64,000 bases of DNA from Pleodorina starrii (taxonomy: Eukaryota; Chlorophyta; Chlorophyceae; Chlamydomonadales; Volvocaceae): positions 1-64,000 of the forward strand of contig BRXU01000040.1 in assembly GCA_030267565.1 (NCBI GenBank), read 5' to 3'. A program made the position numbers and the translations under genes. Shown here piece after piece: positions 13,001 to 22,745 of the stretch; within the stretch, counting starts at the first letter, position 1, and every line of letters begins with the position of its first letter. The notes under the pieces were generated by a model, which ran no database searches, was not told the DNA's origin, and saw nothing but the letters and a program-made list of their open reading frames with translations.

Positions 13001-15475
13001 CCCCCGGAGGCCCTTGGAGGCCCCGGGAGGCCCCAAAAGGTCCCTGGAGGCTCCCGAAGGCCCCCGAAGGCCCCCGAAGGCCCCCGAAGGCCCCCGCAGG
13101 CCCCCGAAGGCCCCCGGAGGCCCCCGAAGGCCCCCTGAAGGCCCCCGGAGGCTTCCGAAAGCCCCCGCAGGCCCCCGCAGGCCCCCGGAGGCCCCCGAAG
13201 GCCCCCGGAGGCCCCCGGAGGCCCCCGAAAGCCCCCGCAGGCCCCCGAAGGCCCCCGGAGGCCCCTGAAGGCCCCCGGAGGCCCCCGAAAGCCCCCGCAG
13301 GCCCCCGAAGGCGCCCGGAGGTCCCCGGAGGCCCCCGGAGGCCCCCGGAGGCCCTCCAAGGCCCCCGCAGGCCCCCGAAGGCCCCCGGAGGCCCCCGAAG
13401 GCCCCCGGTGGCCCCCGGAGGCCCCCGAAGGCCCCCGGTGGCCCCCGGAGGCCCCCGAAAGCCCCCGAAGGCCCCCGAAAGCCCCCGGAGGCCCCCGGAG
13501 GCCCCCGGAGGCCCCTGGAGGCCCTTGGAGGCCCCCGAAGGCCCCCGGAGGCCCTCGAAGGCCCCCGGAGGCCCCCGCAGGCCCCCGGAGGCCCCCGCAG
13601 GCCCCCGGTGGCCCCCGGAGGCCCCCGAAGGCCCCCGGTGGCCCCCGGAGGCCCCCGAAAGCCCCCGAAGGCCCCCGAAAGCCCCCGGAGGCCCCCGGAG
13701 GCCCCCGGAGGCCCCTGGAGGCCCTTGGAGGCCCCCGAAGGCCCCCGGAGGCCCCCGAAGGCCCCCGGAGGCCCCCGGAGGCCCCCGCAGGCCCCCGCAG
13801 GCCCCCGGAGGCCCCCGCATGCCCCCGGAGGCCCCCGAATGCCCCCGGAGGCCCCCGAAAGCCCCCGCAGGCCCCCGGAGGCCCCTGAAGGCCGCCGCAA
13901 GCCCCCGGAGGCCCCCGGAGGCCCCCGCAGGCCCCGAAGGCCCCCGAAGGCGCCCGGAGGCCCCCGGAGGCCCCCGCAGGCCCCCGAAAGCCCCCGAGAG
14001 CCCCCTCAGGCCCCCGGAGGCCCTAAGAGGCCCCGGGAGGCCCCAAAAGGCCCCTGGAGGCTCCCGAAGGCCCCCGAAGGCCCCCGAAGGCCCCCGAAGG
14101 CCCCCGAAGGCCCCCGAAGGCCCCCGCAGGCCCCCGAAGGCCCCCGGAGGCCCCCGAAGGCCCCCTGAAGGCCCCCGGAGGCTTCCGAAAGCCCCCGCAG
14201 GCCCCCGCAGGCCCCCGGAGGCCCCCGAAGGCCCCCGGAGGCCCCCGGAGGCCCCCGAAAGCCCCCGCAGGCCCCCGAAGGCCCCCGGAGGCCCCTGAAG
14301 GCCCCCGGAGGCCCCCGAAAGCCCCCGCAGGCCCCCGAAGGCGCCCGGAGGTCCCCGGAGGCCCCCGGAGGCCCCCGGAGGCCCTCCAAGGCTCCCGCAG
14401 GCCCCCGGAGGCCCCCGAAGGCCCCCGGTGGCCCCCGGAGGCCCCCGAAGGCCCCCGGTGGCCCCCGGAGGCCCCCGAAAGCCCCCGAAGGCCCCCGAAA
14501 GCCCCCGGAGGCCCCCGGAGGCCCCCGGAGGCCCCTGGAGGCCCTTGGAGGCCCCCGAAGGCCCCCGGAGGCCCTCGAAGGCCCCCGGAGGCCCCCGCAG
14601 GCCCCCGGAGGCCCCCGGAGGCCCCCGGAGGCCCCCGGAGGCCCCCGGAGGCCCCCGCAGGCCCCCGAAGGCCCCGGAGGCCCTTGGAGGCCCCCGGAGG
14701 CCCCCGAAGGCCCCCGAAGACGTCCGGAGGCCCCCGAAGGCCCCCGCAAGCCCCCGGAGGGCCCCGGAGGCCCCCGGAGGCCCCCGAAAGCCCCCGCAGG
14801 CCCCCGAAGGCCCCCGGAGGCCCCCGAAGGCCCCTGGAGGCCCCCGGAGGCCCCCGGAGGCCCTTGGAGGCCCCTGGAGGCCCCCGGAGGCCCCTGGAGG
14901 CCCCTGCAGGCCCCCGGAGGCCCCCGGAGGACCCCTCAGGCCCCCGGAGGCCTCTGAAGGCGCCCGCAGGCCCCCAGAGGCCCCCGCAGACCCCCGGAGG
15001 CCCCCTCAGGCCCCCGGAGGCCCTTGGAGGCCCCGGGAGGGCCCCGAAGGCCCCTGGAGGCTCCCGAAGGCCCCCGAAGGCCCCCTAAGTCCCCCGAAGG
15101 CCCCCGCAGGCCCCTGGAGGCCCCTGAAGGCCCCCGAAGGCCCCCGAAGGCCCCCGGAGGCCCCGGGAGGCCCCAAAAGGCCCCTGGAGGCTCCCGAAGG
15201 CCCCCGAAGGCCCCCGAAGGCCCCCGAAGGCCCCCGAAGGCCCTCGCAGGCCCCCGAAGGCCCCCGGAGGCCCCCGAAGGCCCCCTGAAGGCCCCCGGAG
15301 GCTTCCGAAAGCCCCCGCAGGCCCCCGCAGGCCCCCGGAGGCCCCCGAAGGCCCCCGGAGGCCCCCGGAGGCCCCCGAAAGCCCCCGCAGGCCCCCGAAG
15401 GCCCCCGGAGGCCCCTGAAGGCCCCCGGAGGCCCCCGAAAGCCCCCGCAGGCCCCCGAAGGCGCCCGGAGGTCCG
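4051..15475. repeat. 10-bp satellite array, block 3 (subfamily B, higher-order repeats)
   Basis: About 11.4 kb of the same 10-bp unit but with different diagnostic variants: CCCTTGGAGG, CCCCGGTGGCC, CTTCCGAAAG, CCCCCTGAAGG, CCCCAAAAGG and GAAGACGTCCGG. Longer identical modules recur: a 769-bp spacing (for example 8373 to 9142, 8566 to 9335), a 591-bp spacing (10381, 10972, 11563) and a 2633-bp spacing (10381 to 13014). An island with subfamily-A variants lies near 13800-13980. The array ends at about 15475, roughly 540 bases before the RTRAF start codon. ORFs of up to 1335 codons occur on both strands and are not called as genes. Confidence 0.9.
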
Positions 15476-16013
15476 GGTCCGCAGGGCCGACACAGGCAGG
15501 CCGTGCAGGTATGGGGTCACGACTCCCGAGCTCCCGACCGGAGGAACCCCGACTTCACCCGAGTTGATGCATGAGCTCCTGTCATCGACGCCTTCCAAGA
15601 GATTGCGGCCCAAGAGCTTCCGCGCTTTGCCGCCCCTGGCTTCCGTCAACTTTCTCAGGCTGGCCGATGAGATCGGCGGCTGTTTACATCAGGGGATGGG
15701 GGGACACCTCGCAATCACTGCGGTGTGCTGGCTTTGGACATTTAATGATGCCGTCATTATTGATGTATGGTATACGTCACAGGCAGTTACAATACGACGG
15801 GTTTCTAACCACAAACCGAAGTACAGTTGTCGGAAACGTGGCGTGCGGGCCTGTGGGCACTGTAAGATGCATGTGTATTCTTCTTCTGACGCGACAAAAT
15901 TCAATATCGGGAAATCTTCTAGAGTTAGGGTTCCTTGATCAACTGCCGCGAAAGTTGTGTAGACGTTTGGCATAAATTGACGCACGATAGAGCTTTGTCA
16001 CGCTGTGCGCGTA
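15476..16013 (+). other. Spacer between satellite and RTRAF (probable promoter and 5' UTR)
   Basis: Unique sequence from the end of the 10-bp array to the RTRAF start codon. It must hold the RTRAF promoter and 5' UTR unless an upstream exon lies elsewhere. No TATA box or other element was recognised with confidence. Confidence 0.4.
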
Positions 16014-19000
16014 ATGACGCTACCGAACTTTCAACTTAAAGCGTTACGATATCTCCATCCAGTCGACCTTGCCGACCGTGAATCGGTGCGGAAACTCGTC
16101 ATATGGCTGGAGAACCAGAAGGCAAGGTCGTCTGACCCCGCATGCAAGGGCAATCGTTTGTATATACTGGATCATTTGTTGCGGCCATTTGTGCGCAATC
16201 CGTGCGCTGGCGTGTCTCTCGAGTTTCGACCATCCGCTCGCTCGTGAGAGGTGCACGCTCTTGCCCTTGTACCCATACTTGCACGTAGCTTGCTTCTTTT
16301 CATCCAAAATCTTCTTGGGGCGTCGCGCCAGGGAAGCTTGCGCGCCTGGCTCTGGCTCGTGGGGGGGGGACACGACTCCCCGACAGCGTGCCTCCCCCCC
16401 TCCTCCCCTTTCCTACCCCACCCCACCCCACTGCATCTAAAGCCATTTGTGCCAGCTAGCCCGCGCCGCCCCTACCCCCTTTTGCCACTACGGCCGCAAA
16501 GGGGTGACCGTCGCCCCGACCGACCCCCCCTTGCACAAACAGTACCCATGCCTAACCCCCGCGCCTTCCAGCCTCCTCAAACCCTACCCAATCCCCATCC
16601 ACACATCCACACACACTTTCCTGCCACGCTCCTCCACGCGTTCAACTCCCTGCCATCACTCCGCCCCTTCCCCCTTTCCCCCCTTTCCCTCTCCCCGTCC
16701 GCACTCCCCTTTCCCCGTTTGCATCCCCCTTCTCCACCTCGTGCGTGGGTTTCCAGATCCGAGAGTACAAGATTGAGGACCGCAAGCCCCTGGCCGACAC
16801 GCAGTCCCCCAAATGGGACGCGGCATTCAAAAAGGCAAGCGCGGCTCTCTGGCCGGTGCGGTATGTGCCGTCGTGGCATGTGCGTCCATCCCTTGGGTTG
16901 CAGTTTGTCTGGGGGGGGGGTGTCGAATGCTGACCCAACCGAAGGGGCTGACGTTGATTACCGGATCGCGGGTTGTACGGCAGGTCAGTGCGGCATCCTC
17001 CTGCGCCTCCAGTGAAGCCCCCCGGGAACCCGACATTCCTGCTGCTGCTGCTACTGCTACTACTGCTACTACTGCTACTACTGCTGCTCCTGCTGTTCCC
17101 GACCGTTCGGTGGCTCCGTTTGTTCGTTAGGAGGGACTGAGGGGCCGAGGAGGGCGGGACGGGACACGGGAGGGGAGGGAGGCGAGAGGGTTGTGCGCCC
17201 TCGCGGACTGCCGTAGCCGGACGCTCGCCTCGCCTCGCCTCGCCTCGCTCCCAACGCAACACCCGCCCTTGCACGGGCCTGACCGGCCCGGCCCGCGCTT
17301 CGCAACCCTGATTCGCGACACCCCGATTCGCGCCCTCCCCTGTTAAAGTACCTGGGTGATCTGGAGTGCCCGGTGCCCCCCACCGACACCGCGGCGGCGC
17401 TGCACTGGCTGGTGGCCTTTGCACTCAACCTGGACTACGAAGATAACGGTGGGTTGGTGGTTGGAGGTTGGAGGTTGGCGGTTGAAGGTTGGTGTCTGGT
17501 GACATTCAGAAAAGGCTTTAGTGTATGCGGCGCCTGAGTGGGGGTGAGGGAGTCGGCGTCTGACAATTTCGAGGTCTGCGGCGGTGGCGGTACCGGTGGT
17601 GGTTGGTGGTTGGTGGTTGGCGGCTGTATGCGGCGGCGGTAGCTATGTGACGGTGGCAACTCTCCCGGGTCGCTCGGTCATCTCTGTCGACCTCCGCACC
17701 CACGTCCACGCTCCATATCCACGTCGACACCCACACCGCACCGACGCGACGCGCTGCAGCCTCCTCCTCCTCCTCCACCTCCTCCTCCTCCTCCTCCTCC
17801 TCCTCCGCTCTGTAGGCATAATCTGTCCCTGTCCCAGCAGCCGGCGGTGCTTCCTTCATCGCATCCACCCTTTTCCCACCCTCCCGTCTCCGGGTGTCCC
17901 TCCTCCCCGCTCGCTAACGCTGTCTCCGTCCGTTCGCTGCGGTATTATTTTCATACCTCCCAGCCGACAAGCTAGGGAAGCTCGGCGCCCCGCCCACCAG
18001 CCAACCTGCGGCGTCTGCAACCCCGGAGGCCCCTGCCTCTGCCCCTGCCCCTGGCTCAGGCCCCGGTTCGGGGCTCGGGGGCTCTTCACGGACGGGAGCT
18101 GAGGAGGCCTTTTCGGATTGTGAGTGGAGGGAAGGTGGGAGGGAGGGAGGCAGAGGGAGAACGGCCAAACGGGGAGAAGGGTGGGGCAGCTTAGCAGGGC
18201 GCCGTCTACGGTATGGTCGCCCCCCCCCCTCCTGGATGGCGTCAATCACACCCGGGCCTTCCCCACCATCGCTAGCGGTTGGTTGGTTAGGTACCGGCGC
18301 CTCAATCAAGATAGGCTCATGATCGGGTGCAGCAGCATCGAGGGCACCTCTGGCGGACGGGAGGACGGCGTCGGGTGGGTGGGGGGGGAGGAAGGGATGT
18401 GGCGCCATCTGGGGCGGTGAGAGCTGGTACCCGGGTGCTGGGGAACTGCGCACCCACGCGGGTGGTGCACCCACCTGGGGTTGGGCCGCTGTGGCGACAG
18501 AGCGGAGAGGGAGGCGCATGAGAGCCGCTGTACCCTCAGCTCAGGGGGGCTCAGGGTTTTGCGCGTTTTCGGACAGGAGGCAGGTTGGGAACGCGGGCGC
18601 AGCGGTTGGGTTGAGTGGGGGCGCTCTGTGTTTGCATTTGAGACGACGCATCGGTCACCTTGAGGCCGCATGGGGGGGGTGTCGGGGAGGCCGGCCCGGG
18701 GAGGGAGGGTTCATCCCCCGGGAGGAGCACAGCAGGTGGGTTCAACCGCGGGTTAGCACACACACGCGCGCGGGGGTCCCTACACTCATACTCCACCTCC
18801 ACCCCCCTCACCACACATACGGCCCTCATACCCCAATCCGCAGTGCACGACCCGCGGGTGGTTGCGGCGGTGCTGCAGCTGGTTCGGGCGGCGCAGGTGG
18901 CGGGTCCCCGGGACGGCGGCGACGGCCCCCAGGTCTCGTCCACTCAGCCCCTCCCCGTGGTGGACCAACTGATGGTGGGTGGGACTGAGGGTGGGTGGGA

Positions 19001-20916
19001 CTGAGGGTGGGTGGAACTGAGGGTGGGTGGGACTGATGGTGGGTGGGACTGATGGTGGGTGCAACCCGGGGCCCGGGGCCCCCACGCCCGTGGGGGTTAG
19101 CACGTGCGCACGTGCGCCAGAGGCAAGCATACATCCCCTTCCTCCCTCCCTTCCTCCCTCCCTTCTGGCGCCGCTGCTGCGGTCCCTCTCCCCTCCTCTC
19201 TTCCACTCGGGGGGCAAACGAGGTCGGTCCTCTCCCTCTGCACCCCCGCCTGTCCTCCTGTCCTCCTGTTCCCTCCATGCAGGCCGGTCGTTCCATCCTC
19301 TCTCCACTCGCTTACTGCCTGTACCGAAAAGACCAGGCAACCCCTCCCCTCCACCTCTCACCTTCCCCATGTCTTCCTATCGGCGCTTCGCTCGCCTCCC
19401 GTCCCTTCCTCCACAAACCCTCTCCCCTGCCCCTGCCCCTGCCCCTGCCCCTGCCCCTGCCCCTGCCCCTGCCCCTGCCCCTGCCCCTGCCCCTGCCCCT
19501 GCCCCTGCCCCTGCCCCTGCCCCTGCCCCTGCCCCTGCCCCTGCCCCTGCCCCTGCCCCTGCCCCTGCCCCTGCCCCTGCCCCTGCCCCTGCCCCTGCCC
19601 CTGCCCCTGCCCCTGCCCCTGCCCCTGCCCCTGCCCCTGCCCCTGCCCCTGCCCCTGCCCCTGCCCCTCCGACATTTACTCTTCATCTCCTCCTTCCCAC
19701 CTTCCGCGACTCCACAGGCCGCCGCGCAGCGCTGCGTGTGCGAGTTGGGACCCGCGCTCCGACCCGGTGTGTGGAACCCGGCTCGACCGCCTCGTCAGGC
19801 GCTGGCGGGAGTGCCCCTGGGCTTCGAAGTGGAAGGTGGGGCTGGGCGGCCAACGGTTGGTGGGAGTGGGAGGATGGTGGGGGGGATGCCGCTTGGCAAC
19901 TCCACCCACCCACCCACCCACCCACCCACCCGCCCTTGGTGTGTGCGCCTCCCGCCTCCGGGCGCCCTGGCCCGCATCTCGCCCGCCTCAGCCCCCGACC
20001 CGTGTTGCCCGCGACCACACCCGCACCCGCGTTGTCTCGCTGCCGACACAAACCACAGACAACCCCTCCCCCTCCCGTGTGTGTGTTCAGAGTTAGTCCG
20101 CCGTTGTTAGTGGGCAAGCGACAGATAACCCGCAGCCGCCGACCTGGCAGCAGCTCCAAAACAAAGCTCAGCACAGCACAGCACAGCATGCACCCACAGG
20201 CCGTCGGCGGCCGCACAGCACAGCACAGCATGTCTCCAGTGCCGTTCATTGCCTCTCATGCCTACATGGGTATCGCGCCTTTTCCTCTACCAGCAGCCCC
20301 CCGGGGCCCCACCCCCCACTCCCCACCCCCCACCCCCCACCCCCACATAGGCGAGGCCCTCTCCGCGGCCGCCACTGCACTGCGGCTGCTCTTCACCCGG
20401 GACCTGCGGCGACTGCAGTCGCAGATCGACCACGCCGTCGTGGAGATGCAGGTACGGATGTACGGATGTACGGCGGGACTACGGGACGGGATCATGGGGC
20501 AACGGGATTACTTGGGCTGCGGGTTACTGCGGGTTGCCCGTTCGTCTTGCCCACCCGGCTTTGCTCTGCCAGCGGTCCCGCCAGAACGGTGGCTTTCCGG
20601 AGCGGCGGCTTCCCCGCCTTGAAGCGCGCCTCTGCCGGTGGGGGTGGAGGAGCCAGGGGGGGCGGTGGCCGCACCCGCGACAACACAGGTGTACGCGAGG
20701 AGGGGGGCCGTGAGGGCGGAAGACGGCATCGGGAGATAAACGGAGCGCCGTCGGGTTCAATGGTTGCGCTCCCACTAAGGGTTTCATCCCGCCCACGTGC
20801 TCACATCACGGATCGCTCATGGGTTACATGTGGTTGCCGTACGCCGTATGCCGTACACGCAGGAGTACACTGCGAACCCCAAGACGGACTCCAGCCTGGG
20901 CAAGGTCGGGCGCTGA
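16014..20916 (+). CDS. RTRAF: RTRAF (C14orf166/hCLE/CLE7) homologue, 8 exons, 281 aa
   Basis: Exons: 16014-16121, 16757-16834, 17349-17448, 17964-18119, 18844-18974, 19718-19835, 20351-20451, 20863-20916; phases agree at every junction. In animals RTRAF is a subunit of the RTCB-DDX1-FAM98B tRNA-ligase complex and also binds RNA polymerase II. Family landmarks: VIWLENQK then IREYKIEDR (residues 29-45), YLGDLECP (63-70), LHWLVAFALNLDYEDN, a PLGFEVEG segment, LRRLQSQI, and the terminal NPKTDSSLGKVGR, which matches the animal C-terminus closely. The protein is longer than human RTRAF (about 244 aa), mainly through a Pro/Ala/Gly-rich linker in exon 4. The ATG at 16014 is the only one that gives the conserved N-terminus. 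Introns 1 and 2 appear to use GC donors. A GT donor after 16855 would instead add seven residues to exon 2. Confidence 0.9.
16122..16127 (+). other. GC splice donor, RTRAF intron 1
   Basis: The junction reads AAG|GCAAGG. Only this position joins ENQK to IREYKIEDR in phase 0, as in animal RTRAF. The nearest GT (at 16127) leaves the wrong phase for the exon at 16757. Confidence 0.75.
16835..16840 (+). other. GC splice donor, RTRAF intron 2
   Basis: The junction reads AAG|GCAAGC and gives AAFKK-YLGDLECP without a gap relative to animal RTRAF. The alternative is a GT donor 21 bases downstream (CCG|GTGCGG), also phase 0, which would insert ASAALWP. The GC donor is preferred but not proven. Confidence 0.6.
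17038..17096 (+). repeat. CTG/CTA trinucleotide microsatellite in RTRAF intron 2
   Basis: Imperfect run of CTG and CTA triplets lying wholly inside the intron between exons 2 and 3. Confidence 0.85.
17760..17806 (+). repeat. CTC trinucleotide microsatellite in RTRAF intron 3
   Basis: Run of CTC triplets with one CAC interruption, intronic between exons 3 and 4. Confidence 0.85.
18969..19064 (+). repeat. 16-bp minisatellite, six copies, spanning the RTRAF exon 5 donor
   Basis: Six exact-length copies of CTGATGGTGGGTGGGA (third position pair AT or GG; last base pairs vary) at 18969, 18985, 19001, 19017, 19033 and 19049. The first copy contains the end of exon 5 and the donor ATG|GTGGGT, so the following copies repeat a donor-like site every 16 bases. 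Confidence 0.9.
19422..19669 (+). repeat. CCCCTG hexanucleotide microsatellite, about 41 copies
   Basis: Nearly perfect run of CCCCTG filling the middle of RTRAF intron 5. The complementary strand is CAGGGG repeats. All frames stay open, which produces spurious Pro-Ala, Pro-Leu, Pro-Cys and Arg-Gly ORFs. Confidence 0.95.
19896..19930 (+). repeat. CCCA microsatellite in RTRAF intron 6
   Basis: Short run of CCCA repeats in the intron after exon 6. Confidence 0.8.
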
Positions 20917-22745
20917 GGACCAAACACCCCCCCCCCATCATACCTCGCGCGATCAGGCCCGACCCGACCCGGTCCCGACCAAACCCGGTTACTTTCTGCT
21001 TGCGGACGCGGCCGCGGGTTGGGTGTTGCTGTGGCGGCGGCGGCGGTGGCGGCAGCAGCAGCCGGGATGGCCGGGATGGCCGAGATAGTTGGAGTGTCAC
21101 GGAGGCGGCGGTGGGTAAGGGGGGACTCACCCGCAACAAGGAGGGGCACACGGAGGGACAGGGCAACGGCAGGGGGGCAGGGGGCAGGAGGGTCGGGAGG
21201 GTCGGGAGGTGCCCGTTGTCTGTCGCCGCTAGGGCTGATGCGGCGTGGCTGCGTGTTTGGCGATGGAGGGAGGGGTGCGGATGCGGGTGCGGGTGCGTGT
21301 GGGAGGGTAGAATGGGCAACCCGATGTGGCGTCACACGGCCAACCAATGCATCGTCGTCGTCTGCAGGGTTTGCCGTGTTACCGTGCTATTCTGCGCAGT
21401 GGCACCTCCGGTTGTGACCGTCACCCAGACTGGGAAACGGCGACCCTCATTAGGAAACGGGCGCTGCAGATCCCTCGTTGCGCTGAAGCTTCGGGCAATG
21501 TTGTCACATGGGCACGCGGGTGACTTTCTTCGAACGACAGCGGATCTTCGAAGTACCCTGAGTGGGCGCATCCCTAAGTCCGTCACCGTCCGGCGTTTCG
21601 GGCGTAACCTTTGCGTGACTTGCCCCGGCCTGGGTAAGGAGTATTCGCTGAGTGAAGAGCGATGGGGCCCCGTTCCCCATCGAGAGATAACACTTGTAAG
21701 GTTGACCTCGTGAGAGACTGGAATGGCTTGGGACTGTTGGGATCCCCTGTTCCTCATCTTCCCCGCCGGATGAGGTACCGGTAACCACGACCAGCGAACT
21801 TGGTGAAAGCGTGGCGCATTTAATCTTCGACTCTCGGGCCAACTTAATCATGCAGTTTGGCACGGAGAAGCTGTTTCCAGCTCCTCTGTAACACACAGTA
21901 ACCGAGGATAGCTAGGAAGGGAACGGCGCTACTGAATTGAGTTCCCCGATTTTACAACAGCCTCCCAATATTTGAAATAGTCAAGCTACATCGCCGTCTT
22001 GGAGCGGCGATAGCCTAAACTTCAGGGCAGGTTTCGTCAAGGTCCCAGTAGGAAGCGACACGCGCACTCAATCGTGTGACAGCCCGCATAATTTTTCTGA
22101 AGTTAAGATATTGTAATTCATGGGAAAACCTACTGTATCACCGGTCGGAAATTGCAAATGGTTCCGCACTTGCACGTCTGTGCCGGCGCTGCAGACCGGA
22201 AGCTATATGGGCCATTAACGCGGCACTCACGATGCGGCAATCACGATGCACAATAAGATGATGTGTAGAAGGACGCAATGAGCGCACGAACGTACGCCCG
22301 GGCCATGTGGGTGTCACCGTAATCTCATGGCACGCCGTTTTTTGATTTGTAGCAGCGAACGGCCAAGTTCCGTGCGGATGCAAGCTAAAACGGATATCGT
22401 AGCGGTCTGATGGGATGCTGAGCGCCTGGGTGAGCTGGGTGCAGGACAAAAAAGCTAGCCTGGAACGCACAACTCGGATTCTCGTACAGCATTCTCTGGG
22501 ACGAGCAGATCGACGGTCGAGCTGGCGCAGTCCAGCAGCCAGTGCTTGTGCCCGGACGTGCCGGACGCCAGAGCCGAGCCGAGGGTGTCTTGCAGGAGTT
22601 CAGCGCGCGAGCCTTTGATTTTACGCACTCCCAGCCGTCGACCATAGTGCATAGCACAACCGCTAAAGCCAGCAAATAACAGCAACACAACAACGCGAAG
22701 CGTTCAAATTGTCTCTTTGCGAGGCTACAAGATTATCCCAGCCAG
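20917..22745 (+). other. RTRAF 3' UTR and MYB promoter/5' UTR region
   Basis: No coding segment could be supported here. The first part should be RTRAF 3' UTR, since TGTAA occurs at 21695-21699 and 21887-21891. GC content falls after about 21700, and the remainder is presumed to hold the MYB promoter and leader. Confidence 0.4.
21695..21699 (+). terminator. Candidate TGTAA polyadenylation signal for RTRAF
   Basis: TGTAA is the usual polyadenylation signal of chlorophyte algae. This is the first copy I found after the RTRAF stop codon; a second lies at 21887-21891. Which is used cannot be told from sequence. Confidence 0.35.

Noticed and set aside
215..15649. Very long ORFs on both strands (up to about 1335 codons) encoding Pro-rich or Gly-rich repeats
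   Set aside because: The 10-bp unit has no stop codon in any frame and its period rotates through all three frames, so every frame on both strands is open. No splice or start context, and no preferred strand, supports a gene.
19312..20110. Pro-Leu, Pro-Cys, Pro-Ala and Arg-Gly repeat proteins over the CCCCTG array
   Set aside because: All are readings of one hexanucleotide microsatellite lying in an RTRAF intron with well-placed exons on each side.
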